Below are positions 7,060 through 15,159 of a DNA stretch of 15,577 nt, one piece after another. Within the stretch, counting starts at the first letter, position 1, and each line of letters starts with the position of its first letter. Under the pieces are notes generated by a model that was given only the letters and a program-made list of their open reading frames with translations, was not told the origin of the DNA and ran no database searches. The position numbers and the translations under genes were made by a program. This DNA is from DAIRET01 sp036795455 (lineage in GTDB: Bacteria; Bacteroidota; Ignavibacteria; Ignavibacteriales; Ignavibacteriaceae), in assembly GCA_036795455.1 (NCBI GenBank), contig DAIRET010000060.1, positions 1 through 15,577 of the forward strand, written 5' to 3'.

Positions 7060-8168
7060 TGCTCTATTATTTATTCGATTATATTAATAAAACTTTTAAT
7101 CCGCCGGGATTTGATATTTTTCGGTATTTGACTTTCAGAGGTGCGTTGGCAGCTATTACCTCGCTCTTCCTATCGCTGTATCTCGGTCCGAAAGTAATTA
7201 GGTTTCTACAGAAAAAACAGATTGGTGAAGCTAAGAAAATCGATGGTCCGAAGAACCACTGGTCGAAAGCAGGAACTCCAACTATGGGAGGTTTAATTGT
7301 AATTTCTTCAATTGTTATCCCTGTACTACTTTGGGGCGATATTACAAGTATTTATATTATTCTTGTTCTTGCTGGAACTATCTGGCTTAGTGGTGTCGGT
7401 TTTATTGATGATTATTTAAAAGTCGTAAAAAAGTATCCCAACGGCTTGATTGCACGCTACAAATTGCTTGGACAGTTTATTATCGGTCTGATAATCGGAG
7501 TTGTAATTTATCTTTCTCCGGAGTTTGCCGGATTCAATACATTGACAACAGTACCTTTTCTCAAAAATGTCAACCTGGACTTTTCTTACTTCTACATTCC
7601 GCTTGTAATTTTTATAATAACAGCTACATCGAATGCGGTTAATTTAACGGACGGACTTGATGGGCTTGCAATCGGAATTACAATGATTGTAATGTTAACG
7701 CTTGCAATAATCTGTTATGTAAGCGGTAATGCAATCTATGCTAAATATCTAAATATAATTTATCTCCCCGGTTCAGGTGAATTAACAGTATTTATTGCTG
7801 CCGTAGTAGGAGCTTCACTCGGATTTTTATGGTTCAACTTTTATCCGGCTCAAGTATTTATGGGAGATTCAGGTTCACTTGCTCTCGGTGGTGCTTTCGG
7901 AATTCTTGCAGTTCTTGTAAAGAAAGAATTACTGATTCCAATTCTGGGTGCTGTCTTCTTTATGGAAACAATTTCAGTTATAATGCAAAGGCTCTATTTC
8001 AAATATACAAAGAAAAAATACGGAGAAGGAAAACGTATTTTCAAAATGGCGCCGATCCATCATCATTTCGAAATGATAGGCTGGGCGGAACCGAAGATAG
8101 TGGTTCGTTTTTATATTATAACAATAATTTTTGCAATTCTAAGTCTTGCTTCGTTTAAGGTTAGGTAA
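7059..8168 (+). CDS. mraY: Phospho-MurNAc-pentapeptide transferase MraY
   Basis: 369 residues. This integral inner-membrane enzyme transfers phospho-MurNAc-pentapeptide to undecaprenyl phosphate, giving lipid I. About ten hydrophobic segments are visible. Family motifs are NHWSKAGTPTMGGL, GFIDDYLKVVKK with the catalytic-region aspartates D117 and D118 and K121, NLTDGLDGLA with N195 and D198, MGDSGSLALGG, and the histidine motif PIHHHFE (332-338). The ATG at 7059 shares its A with the murF stop (TAATG). GGGAG at 7046-7050 is a good ribosome site, eight bases upstream. All hallmark residues are present, so it should be active. Confidence 0.97.
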   Translation: MLYYLFDYINKTFNPPGFDIFRYLTFRGALAAITSLFLSLYLGPKVIRFLQKKQIGEAKKIDGPKNHWSKAGTPTMGGLIVISSIVIPVLLWGDITSIYIILVLAGTIWLSGVGFIDDYLKVVKKYPNGLIARYKLLGQFIIGLIIGVVIYLSPEFAGFNTLTTVPFLKNVNLDFSYFYIPLVIFIITATSNAVNLTDGLDGLAIGITMIVMLTLAIICYVSGNAIYAKYLNIIYLPGSGELTVFIAAVVGASLGFLWFNFYPAQVFMGDSGSLALGGAFGILAVLVKKELLIPILGAVFFMETISVIMQRLYFKYTKKKYGEGKRIFKMAPIHHHFEMIGWAEPKIVVRFYIITIIFAILSLASFKVR

Positions 8169-9520
8169 TGGAATTATATAATAAAAAAATATCGGTAATC
8201 GGAGCCAAGAAGAGCGGTATTGCTGCAGCTAAACTTGTTAAAAAACTCGGCGGTATTCCTTTTGTAAGTGATAATTCAAGTGAAAAGAATTTAACGGAAT
8301 CAATTGCTATACTGAATGAAGCGGGTATCCGGTATGAAGTAGGACAGCATTCCGAAAAAGTATTTGACGCGGAATTATTTGTTGTTAGTCCGGGTGTACC
8401 GTCAGATGTGCCTGTAATTATATCTGCTGCCGAAAAGGGAATAAAAATTATAAGTGAAATAGAACTAGCCTACAATTTTTGTAAAGGAAAAATAATTGCT
8501 ATTACCGGTACAAACGGTAAAACAACAACAACAGCATTGACGGGACATATATTCAAAACTGCCGGGTACAAAACTTACATTGCAGGAAATATTGGAATTA
8601 CAGCTTTCTCTGAAATCGCACTTGATGTTCAACCGGATGAATTTGTTTCTCTCGAAGTATCAAGTTTCCAGCTTGATTTTATCGATAAATTCAAACCGGC
8701 AGTAGGAGTAATTCTCAACATAACCCCGGATCATCTTAATCGCTATAAAAATGAAATGCGGAACTATATTTTCTCAAAGTACCGGGTAACAAAAAATCAA
8801 ACCTCAAGGGATGTTTTGATAATCAATGCCGATGATAGAATATTTACGGAGTATCCAATTAACACGCAGTCGAAGGTGCGCTTCTTCTCTTTATCTGATA
8901 CAGTAGCGAACGGAATCTCAATTCAAAACAACCAGTTTATTTTAAAGGAAAAGAATCAAGTAAAATTTAAGTGTGATGTTTCTGAACTATTAATCAAGGG
9001 TGATCACAATAAAGCCAATGCAATGGCGGCAATAGCTGCTGCGGTTTCTTTCGGGCTTGAAGAGAACTCAATTAAAAAAGCATTGAATACTTTTCCCGGA
9101 GTTGAACATCGTATTGAATTTGTTAGAGAATTGAACGGTGTAAAGTTTATCAACGATTCTAAGGCAACGAACGTTGATTCGGTTTGGTATGCACTGAAGA
9201 GTTTTGAAGAACCGCTCTTTTTGATTTTAGGTGGATTGGATAAGGGAGGAGATTACAATAAAATTAAAGACCTTGTTGTTCAAAAAGTCAAAAAGATTTA
9301 TGCTATTGGAGATTCTGCAGATAAAGTCTATAATTCCTTCAAAGATTCTGTAACAGTCGAAAAAATAGACTCGCTTGAAGAGTGCGTTACACGCGGGTAT
9401 TCAGAAGCAGCACCGGGAGACGTTTTATTGCTTTCGCCTGCTTGTGCAAGTTATGATATGTTCGATAATTTTGAACATAGAGGAAAAGTGTTTAAAGAAA
9501 CAGTTCAGGGGTTGAAATGA
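8168..9520 (+). CDS. murD: UDP-MurNAc-L-alanine:D-glutamate ligase MurD
   Basis: 450 residues. It adds D-Glu to UDP-MurNAc-L-Ala in the cytoplasm. It has an N-terminal Rossmann-like UDP-binding domain (VIGAKKSGIAAAKLVKKLGG), the ATP loop TGTNGKTT (113-120), SLEVSSFQLDF, LNITPDHLNRY, and in the C-terminal domain FINDSKATNVDSV, LILGGLDKGGDYN and LSPACASYDMF (422-432), the last being characteristic of MurD and separating it from MurC, MurE and MurF. The ATG at 8168 shares its A with the mraY stop (TAATG). AAGG/TAGG just before it (8157-8165) may serve as a ribosome site. The end overlaps ftsW by 4 nt. Confidence 0.97.
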   Translation: MELYNKKISVIGAKKSGIAAAKLVKKLGGIPFVSDNSSEKNLTESIAILNEAGIRYEVGQHSEKVFDAELFVVSPGVPSDVPVIISAAEKGIKIISEIELAYNFCKGKIIAITGTNGKTTTTALTGHIFKTAGYKTYIAGNIGITAFSEIALDVQPDEFVSLEVSSFQLDFIDKFKPAVGVILNITPDHLNRYKNEMRNYIFSKYRVTKNQTSRDVLIINADDRIFTEYPINTQSKVRFFSLSDTVANGISIQNNQFILKEKNQVKFKCDVSELLIKGDHNKANAMAAIAAAVSFGLEENSIKKALNTFPGVEHRIEFVRELNGVKFINDSKATNVDSVWYALKSFEEPLFLILGGLDKGGDYNKIKDLVVQKVKKIYAIGDSADKVYNSFKDSVTVEKIDSLEECVTRGYSEAAPGDVLLLSPACASYDMFDNFEHRGKVFKETVQGLK

Positions 9521-10638
9521 AAAAGTATTCTTTAGCTATGTTTCTCGGAATTTTCTTATTGATACTAATCGGGTTGTATCTTGTTATGAGTGCAAGCAGT
9601 ACCTATAGCGTATCAAAGTTTTCAAACCAATTTTACTTGTTTAATAACCACTTGCTCAAAGCCGGGTTAGGGATTGTGTTTATTATCATTTTTTCATTCA
9701 TCCCTTACGAACTGTATAAAGAACATAGCAAAACAATTTTAACAGTAGTAATAACGCTTTTAGTTTTAACATTGATTATTTCTACGCAGGTAAAAGGTGT
9801 TAAAAGGTGGCTTGACCTCGGATTCATTAACTTTCAACCGGCTGACCTTGCTAAAATTGCGCTCTTCCTGCATCTTGCTGCTATGTTAGCTGATAAGGAA
9901 GAATTATTAAAAGATTTTCAGCGTGGATTTGCTCCGGCTTTATTCTGGATAATGCTGACTTCGCTTTTAATTCTTGCTCAACCGAATATAAGCAACGGAG
10001 TAATACTAATACTAATTTCTTTTATGATCCTGTTTTTAGCCGGTGCCAGATTTACTCATATTTTGGCAACACTCGGAGTTAGCGGTTTGGTTGCAGGCGG
10101 ACTTGCAATGATATTTACCCATTCACGCGAAAGGATTTTAACATTTATAAACAGTTTACAAACCGGTGAGCAGATAAATAACCAGGTTAAGCAAGCTATA
10201 CTTGGATTAGGAAGCGGGGGATTGTATGGCGTAGGGATAGGGCATAGCAGTCAAAGGAATTTGTTTTTACCCGAAGCATACGGTGATTTCATTTTCGCTA
10301 TCCTCGGGGAAGAAACCGGGTTTATTGGTTCAGTCGTAGTATTATCATTGTATCTCGGGTTATTTATTTGTGCGGTTCTTATTTCAAAGAATGCAAAAGA
10401 TAAATTCGGACAACTGCTCGGTATTTCAATTTCACTCATGTTTATTACTTATGCTCTAATTAATGCTTCAGTAGCATCCGGTTTAGTTCCAACGACCGGA
10501 TTGCCGTTGCCCTTTATTAGCTACGGCGGTACTTCGATGACTATACTTGCAATATCGGTTGGAATACTAATCAACATTGGATTAAGTAAAGCAAAAGAGC
10601 AGGAGTCTCAATCTGAAAATTTAGAAGCAATGGCATGA
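9517..10638 (+). CDS. ftsW: Septal peptidoglycan glycosyltransferase FtsW (SEDS family)
   Basis: 373 residues. SEDS proteins polymerise lipid II into glycan strands; FtsW does this at the septum with FtsI. The sequence is almost entirely hydrophobic helices (about ten) with the large extracellular loop late in the protein. Key features are YLVMSASSTYS in the first helix region, VKGVKRWLDLGFINFQPADLAK, LPEAYGDFIFAILGEETGF with D257 at the position of the essential SEDS aspartate, and the C-terminal signature PTTGLPLPFISYGGTS starting at P325. It is called FtsW, not RodA, because of its location between murD and murG, the usual place in dcw clusters. The ATG at 9517 overlaps the murD stop (ATGA), and AGGGG (9507-9511) is a good ribosome site. 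Confidence 0.95.
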   Translation: MKKYSLAMFLGIFLLILIGLYLVMSASSTYSVSKFSNQFYLFNNHLLKAGLGIVFIIIFSFIPYELYKEHSKTILTVVITLLVLTLIISTQVKGVKRWLDLGFINFQPADLAKIALFLHLAAMLADKEELLKDFQRGFAPALFWIMLTSLLILAQPNISNGVILILISFMILFLAGARFTHILATLGVSGLVAGGLAMIFTHSRERILTFINSLQTGEQINNQVKQAILGLGSGGLYGVGIGHSSQRNLFLPEAYGDFIFAILGEETGFIGSVVVLSLYLGLFICAVLISKNAKDKFGQLLGISISLMFITYALINASVASGLVPTTGLPLPFISYGGTSMTILAISVGILINIGLSKAKEQESQSENLEAMA

Positions 10639-11756
10639 GTATTAAGGACAAAAATATATATCGATTTCTTTTAGCCGGCGGAGGTACAGGTGGACACTTA
10701 TTCCCCGTCATAGCTGTAGCAGAACAGATATTGTTACTCAAACCGGAAGCTGAAATTCTGTTCGTCGGTACAAAATCGAAGATTGAAGGAAAAGTTGTTC
10801 CGGCGTTAGGTTATAAATTCAAATCGATTTGGATAAAAGGATTTGCAAGAAAACTAACTGTTGAAAATCTTTTATTTCCATTGAAACTTGTAGTGAGTTT
10901 AATTCAGTCATTCATAATAAATCTGAAGTTTAAACCATCCGTAGCAATCGGCTCGGGTGGATATGCGTCCGGTCCGGCTGTTTTTGCCGCTGCAAAAACG
11001 GGAGCAAAAGTAGTATTGATTGAAAATAATAGTCTACCGGGCATTACAACAAAACTACTGGAAAAACATGCTTCTGAAATACATGTAAGTTTTGAGGATA
11101 CTATCAAGCATCTGCAAAACAAAAAGAGAGTGTTGACTACGGGAAATCCTGTAAGAGTAAGTCTTAACTTATATAAAAAAGAAGAAGCAGTTAAAAAGTT
11201 TGGGCTATCTTCCGGGAAAAAGGCTTTGCTTGTAATCGGAGGCAGCCTTGGAGCAAGAACAATTAATGAAGCAGTATTTCAAAACCTATCAAAGTTTGTT
11301 GAAAACGACCTTCAGGTAATCTGGCAGACAGGAAGTTTATATTTTGAAAAATATTCTTCAATAAATGAAAAGAATGTTTATATCAACCCGTTTATAGATG
11401 ATATGGCAGCAGCTTATTCGGTATGCGATTTATTGCTTGCCAGGGCAGGTGCAACAACTATTGCTGAAATCACAACTCTTGGGATACCGGCAATTCTTGT
11501 TCCTTCACCTAATGTTGCAGAAAATCATCAATACCATAATGCAAAATCTCTGTCGGACAAAAATGCCGTTCGATTAATAAAAGATGACCTGCTTACTAAA
11601 GAATTATTTAATGAAATTTTCGGGTTGATTAATCATCCTGAAAAGCTGGAAGAGTTGAAAACTAATGCTAAAAAACTCGGTAAACCGGATGCTGCAAAAA
11701 TTATTGCCGAAAGAGCCGTTGCTCTGGCAGAATCAAAATTAAGAAAGAAAAATTAA
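10635..11756 (+). CDS. murG: Lipid II synthase MurG (N-acetylglucosaminyltransferase)
   Basis: 373 residues. A peripheral inner-membrane GT-B glycosyltransferase that moves GlcNAc from UDP-GlcNAc onto lipid I, giving lipid II. Visible are the N-terminal glycine loop GGGTGGHLFP (15-24, with the conserved His at 21), GSGGYASGP, TGNPVR, the second-domain loop GGSLGARTINEAV, LLARAGATTIAEI and the nucleotide-sugar segment NVAENHQYHNA. The usual HEQN acceptor-side motif is altered: here it reads I129-E130-N131-N132, so the Glu and last Asn remain but His and Gln do not. Other lineages vary at the first of these positions, so activity is still expected. The ATG at 10635 overlaps the ftsW stop (ATGA). 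Confidence 0.96.
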   Translation: MSIKDKNIYRFLLAGGGTGGHLFPVIAVAEQILLLKPEAEILFVGTKSKIEGKVVPALGYKFKSIWIKGFARKLTVENLLFPLKLVVSLIQSFIINLKFKPSVAIGSGGYASGPAVFAAAKTGAKVVLIENNSLPGITTKLLEKHASEIHVSFEDTIKHLQNKKRVLTTGNPVRVSLNLYKKEEAVKKFGLSSGKKALLVIGGSLGARTINEAVFQNLSKFVENDLQVIWQTGSLYFEKYSSINEKNVYINPFIDDMAAAYSVCDLLLARAGATTIAEITTLGIPAILVPSPNVAENHQYHNAKSLSDKNAVRLIKDDLLTKELFNEIFGLINHPEKLEELKTNAKKLGKPDAAKIIAERAVALAESKLRKKN

Positions 11757-13126
11757 TGTTCAAGAATATTAAAAAAGTACATTTTGTCGGAATTGGTGGA
11801 ATTGGAATGAGCGGTATTGCTGAAATATTACTCAGCCAGGGTTTCCAGGTATCCGGTTCGGATAGAGCATTATCTGAAGTTACAAATCGTCTGAGTTCTC
11901 TTGGTATTGAAATATATGAAGGGCATTCGACGGAAAACATTAAAGATACTGATGTATTGGTTTACTCCTCGGCAGTAACGATTGATAACCCTGAAGTTCA
12001 AACTGCATTACAGAAAAAAATTCCTGTTATAAAAAGAGCTGAAATGCTTGCCGAGTGTATGAGAATGCAGTATGGAATCGGAATTGCAGGAACTCACGGT
12101 AAAACAACCACAACATCAATGGTCGGGCTTGTTCTTACAGAAGGAGGAATCGATCCGACTATTATTGTAGGCGGTAAGCTTAGTAGTCTCGGCGGTACTA
12201 ACGCAAGGTTGGGACACGGAGAATTTATTGTAGTTGAAGCCGATGAATTCGATAGAACATTTCTGAAATTGACACCAACAATTGCAGCGATTACAACTCT
12301 TGAAAAAGAACATCTTGATACTTATAAAGACCTTGAAGATATAAAAACGGCATTTATCGAATTTGCAAACAAAGTCCCTTTTTACGGTTTTGTAGTTTTA
12401 TGTCTTGATGAACCGGCACTGCAGGATATTCTGCCGATGATTAACAAGGTAGTATTAACTTACGGAACATCACCGCAAGCGGATGTCAGGGCGATAAATA
12501 TTAAACATAATGAGTTCAATAGCTGCTATACGGTCGTTTACAAGGGTGAGGAATTGGGAGAAATAAATCTTCAGATTCCCGGAATACATAATGTAAAAAA
12601 CTCGCTTGTTGCAGTTAGTATCGGTATTGAACTTGGCATTGAGTTTAAAGTTATTCAAAAAGCGCTTGCTTCCTTTGCCGGTGTTTATAGACGGTTTGAA
12701 GTAAAGTATGATAAAGATATTATGGTAGTTGATGATTACGCACATCATCCTACAGAAACCTCCGCGACACTTAACGGAATTAGATCGGGATGGAAAAGAA
12801 GATTAATCGCTGTTTTTCAACCGCATCTTTATACAAGGACAAGAGATTTTCACCTTGAATTCGGAAGGTCTTTTCTTAATTCCGATATTTTTATTTGCAC
12901 GGATGTTTACCCGGCAAGGGAAGAAGCAATTGAAGGTGTTACGGGTGAATTAATCATAGAAGCAGCAAAAAAAATCGGGCATAAAAACACGATATATGTT
13001 CAAAATAAAAACGATGTACCGCAAGTTTTAAATTCAATTATACAGAAAGGTGATATAATAGTTACAATGGGTGCCGGAGATATCTGGAAGTATGGCGAAA
13101 AATTTATTCAATCACTTGAATCGTGA
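11756..13126 (+). CDS. murC: UDP-MurNAc:L-alanine ligase MurC
   Basis: 456 residues. It adds L-Ala to UDP-MurNAc, the first peptide step, in the cytoplasm. It begins with the UDP-binding loop HFVGIGGIGMSGIAEI (glycines 12-20) and VSGSD, then the ATP loop GTHGKT (112-117; His in this loop is typical of MurC), VVEADEFDRTFL, TTLEKEHLDTY, DDYAHHPTE (326-334), VFQPHLYTRT, YPAREEAIEGVTG and a closing GAGDI. There is no MurB fusion, and no murB gene follows, so UDP-MurNAc must be supplied by an enzyme encoded elsewhere. The ATG at 11756 shares its A with the murG stop (TAATG), and its own stop overlaps the ftsQ GTG. Ribosome site weak (GAAAGAAA). Confidence 0.97.
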   Translation: MFKNIKKVHFVGIGGIGMSGIAEILLSQGFQVSGSDRALSEVTNRLSSLGIEIYEGHSTENIKDTDVLVYSSAVTIDNPEVQTALQKKIPVIKRAEMLAECMRMQYGIGIAGTHGKTTTTSMVGLVLTEGGIDPTIIVGGKLSSLGGTNARLGHGEFIVVEADEFDRTFLKLTPTIAAITTLEKEHLDTYKDLEDIKTAFIEFANKVPFYGFVVLCLDEPALQDILPMINKVVLTYGTSPQADVRAINIKHNEFNSCYTVVYKGEELGEINLQIPGIHNVKNSLVAVSIGIELGIEFKVIQKALASFAGVYRRFEVKYDKDIMVVDDYAHHPTETSATLNGIRSGWKRRLIAVFQPHLYTRTRDFHLEFGRSFLNSDIFICTDVYPAREEAIEGVTGELIIEAAKKIGHKNTIYVQNKNDVPQVLNSIIQKGDIIVTMGAGDIWKYGEKFIQSLES

Positions 13127-13890
13127 AAAAAAATATGACTTTAAAGGATAAAATTGTTGGTATAACTCTTTTTTCTGTCTTAACTTTAGGAGTCTTTTTT
13201 TTGATATTTTTATCGAATAAAAACCAGGATAAAAATAGATTTCGTGATGTTGTAATACACGGTGAAAAGTTACTTTCTAAGGATTCATATTTGAATTATT
13301 GCTTTGCAGGAGATAATGTTTGGGCAAGCCGTAAAACGCTTCCGCAGCTCAGGGAGGAACTGCTAAATCACCCGTATATACATGATGTTGATATTGAATT
13401 TACGACCGACAAAAAAGCGGTTGCTTATTTAAAAGAAAAAATCGTTAAGGCTTTAATTTTAGTCGAAGGAAAACCTTTTCTGATTACCGAGGATTTCGAG
13501 ATTTTAACTATACTGGAAAATACAAATATACTTGATTTTCCAACTGTCAATAATTCAAAATTAGCCGTTGTAAAGGAACATGAAAAAGTTGCTGAACCCG
13601 GCATTGTAGAAGCATTTAAAATTATTGATATAACGCGTCTTTTCAGCGAAGAACTCTACTCTAATCTTTCGGAAATCAACCTTCGTCATGGTAAAGAAAT
13701 TATTCTTTCTTTTTCCGATGACTATGCCCAGGTAGTACTGGGGAAAGATGGTTTTTCACGCAAACTAAATACCCTTAGCGGTCTTAAATCTGATAAAAAA
13801 TTCTCCGAACTTGTTAAAAGTTGTAACTATATCGACCTGCGTTACGATAATTATGTTTATCTTGGAATGAATGAGAAAATAGGAATCTAA
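13123..13890 (+). CDS. ftsQ: Cell division protein FtsQ
   Basis: 255 residues. A bitopic divisome protein that links FtsL/FtsB to the rest of the machine. It has a short Lys-rich cytoplasmic tail, one membrane segment at about residues 11-31, and a POTRA-like domain from about 40 to 112 (beginning RDVVIHGEKLLSKDSY, then LREELLNHPYIHDVDIEF). A beta-rich C-terminal part follows (ISLRHG-like strand INLRHGKEIILSF). FtsQ sequences diverge strongly; the call rests on topology, the POTRA-like pattern and position between murC and ftsA. The start is uncertain: GTG at 13123 overlaps the murC stop (GTGA), as elsewhere in this operon, while an in-frame ATG at 13135 would shorten the tail by four residues. 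Neither has a good ribosome site. Confidence 0.9.
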   Translation: MKKNMTLKDKIVGITLFSVLTLGVFFLIFLSNKNQDKNRFRDVVIHGEKLLSKDSYLNYCFAGDNVWASRKTLPQLREELLNHPYIHDVDIEFTTDKKAVAYLKEKIVKALILVEGKPFLITEDFEILTILENTNILDFPTVNNSKLAVVKEHEKVAEPGIVEAFKIIDITRLFSEELYSNLSEINLRHGKEIILSFSDDYAQVVLGKDGFSRKLNTLSGLKSDKKFSELVKSCNYIDLRYDNYVYLGMNEKIGI

Positions 13891-13893
13891 TTA

Positions 13894-15138
13894 ATGCAGA
13901 AAAACATAATAGCCGGACTTGATTTAGGTACCACGAAGGTATGTGCCGTAATTGCCCAGCAGCACGAAGACGGTAAATTCGAAATCCTCGGATTCGGTGT
14001 TGCTCCTTCGGTTGGTCTTAGTAAAGGACTGGTTACAAATATCGGTAAAACTGCTGAAGCAATTAAAGAAGCCTTCTCCATTGCTTCAAATAAAGCCGGG
14101 TTGATGGTTACTTCTGTTAATGTAGGTGTTGCCGGTGAGCATATTACAAGTATGCGGCACCGTAACTACGTTACGATAACAAATGAAGAACACGAAATCA
14201 CGAAAGAAGACTTACAACGGCTTGAGACCGATGTCCGCACAATTAGAATTCCTTCAGACAGACAAATTCTACACATAATTCCGGAAGAATTCTTTGTTGA
14301 TTACCAGGGAGGAATTGAAAGTCCGATCGGTATGTCAGGTACACGCCTTGAAGCAACAAACCATATAGTATTGGCTTCTATCCCGGCAATTCAGAATATA
14401 AAAAAATCTGTTGAAAGAGCAGGACTGCAGGTTTCCAATTATATTCTTCAACCGATTGCTTCAAGTTCTTCGGTGCTGGATGAAAGCGAAAAAGACCTTG
14501 GTGTTTTGCTTATTGATATCGGAGGCGGCACTACGGATATAGCCGTAATTCATCGTAAGGCAATTAAGCATTCGAGGGTTTTTGGTGTTGCAGGTAACCA
14601 GGTTACAAACGATATAAGAGAAACACTCGGCGTTGTTACAGAAGAAGCTGAAAACCTGAAAAAAAGTTATGGATATGCAACGGCATCATCCATAATTAAA
14701 GATGAAGATATTCTAATTAGAGGAGTCGGTGCAAAAGGGAATACAAAAATTCCTACAAGTTTGCTGACTCAAATAATTAGTTTAAGAATGCACGAATTGT
14801 TTTCGCTTATCGACAACGAGATAAGGAAAGCAGGCTTCAAAAACAAAATTAAAGCCGGCGTAGTATTAACCGGTGGAGGTTCTTTGTTGAAAGGATGTCC
14901 CGAACTTGCAGAAGAAGTATTCGGATTACCTGCAAGGATAGGCGTTCCGGTGGAGCTAACAAGAAATTCAGTGTCCGAAGTAGAGAAACCGGAATATGCA
15001 ACGGTTATCGGTCTGTTGAAAGATGTAATGGGAAGTAAACATGTACAGATTTCATCTACTGTGAAACTTAAAAAGAAAAAAGAAAATGTTGTGTCTGAAA
15101 CATGGAAAAAGTTCAGGCAGTTTTTTGATGATTTATAA
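13894..15138 (+). CDS. ftsA: Cell division protein FtsA (actin-like FtsZ membrane anchor)
   Basis: 414 residues, close to the usual 420. An actin/Hsp70-fold ATPase that binds the FtsZ tail and tethers the ring to the membrane. ATP-site motifs are GLDLGTTK (8-15, phosphate 1), DIGGGTTD (208-215, phosphate 2) and TGGGS (326-330, adenosine). The region about 85-165 (NVGVAGEHI through HIIPEEFFVDYQGG) corresponds to the SHS2/1C domain specific to FtsA. The last residues, WKKFRQFFDDL (404-414), form an amphipathic helix fitting the membrane-targeting sequence, so the protein is complete. The ATG at 13894 lies 3 nt after ftsQ, with AGGAA (13881-13885) upstream. This is the first non-overlapping junction of the operon. 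Confidence 0.97.
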   Translation: MQKNIIAGLDLGTTKVCAVIAQQHEDGKFEILGFGVAPSVGLSKGLVTNIGKTAEAIKEAFSIASNKAGLMVTSVNVGVAGEHITSMRHRNYVTITNEEHEITKEDLQRLETDVRTIRIPSDRQILHIIPEEFFVDYQGGIESPIGMSGTRLEATNHIVLASIPAIQNIKKSVERAGLQVSNYILQPIASSSSVLDESEKDLGVLLIDIGGGTTDIAVIHRKAIKHSRVFGVAGNQVTNDIRETLGVVTEEAENLKKSYGYATASSIIKDEDILIRGVGAKGNTKIPTSLLTQIISLRMHELFSLIDNEIRKAGFKNKIKAGVVLTGGGSLLKGCPELAEEVFGLPARIGVPVELTRNSVSEVEKPEYATVIGLLKDVMGSKHVQISSTVKLKKKKENVVSETWKKFRQFFDDL

Positions 15139-15150
15139 AATAACTTTGTT

Positions 15151-15155
15151 GGAGG
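15151..15155 (+). promoter_or_regulatory. Strong ribosome binding site of ftsZ
   Basis: GGAGG, four bases before the ATG at 15160, lies in a short (21-nt) gap after ftsA. Most other genes of the cluster have weak or no Shine-Dalgarno sequence and overlap their neighbour. An independent strong site fits the known need for far more FtsZ than the other division proteins. Confidence 0.8.
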
Positions 15156-15159
15156 TACA

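Noticed and set aside
7829..8158. Open frame of 109 codons on the + strand in another frame of mraY
   Set aside because: The mraY frame holds the MGDSGS and HHHFE motifs here; the alternative product (Ser/Cys/Arg-rich) resembles no family.
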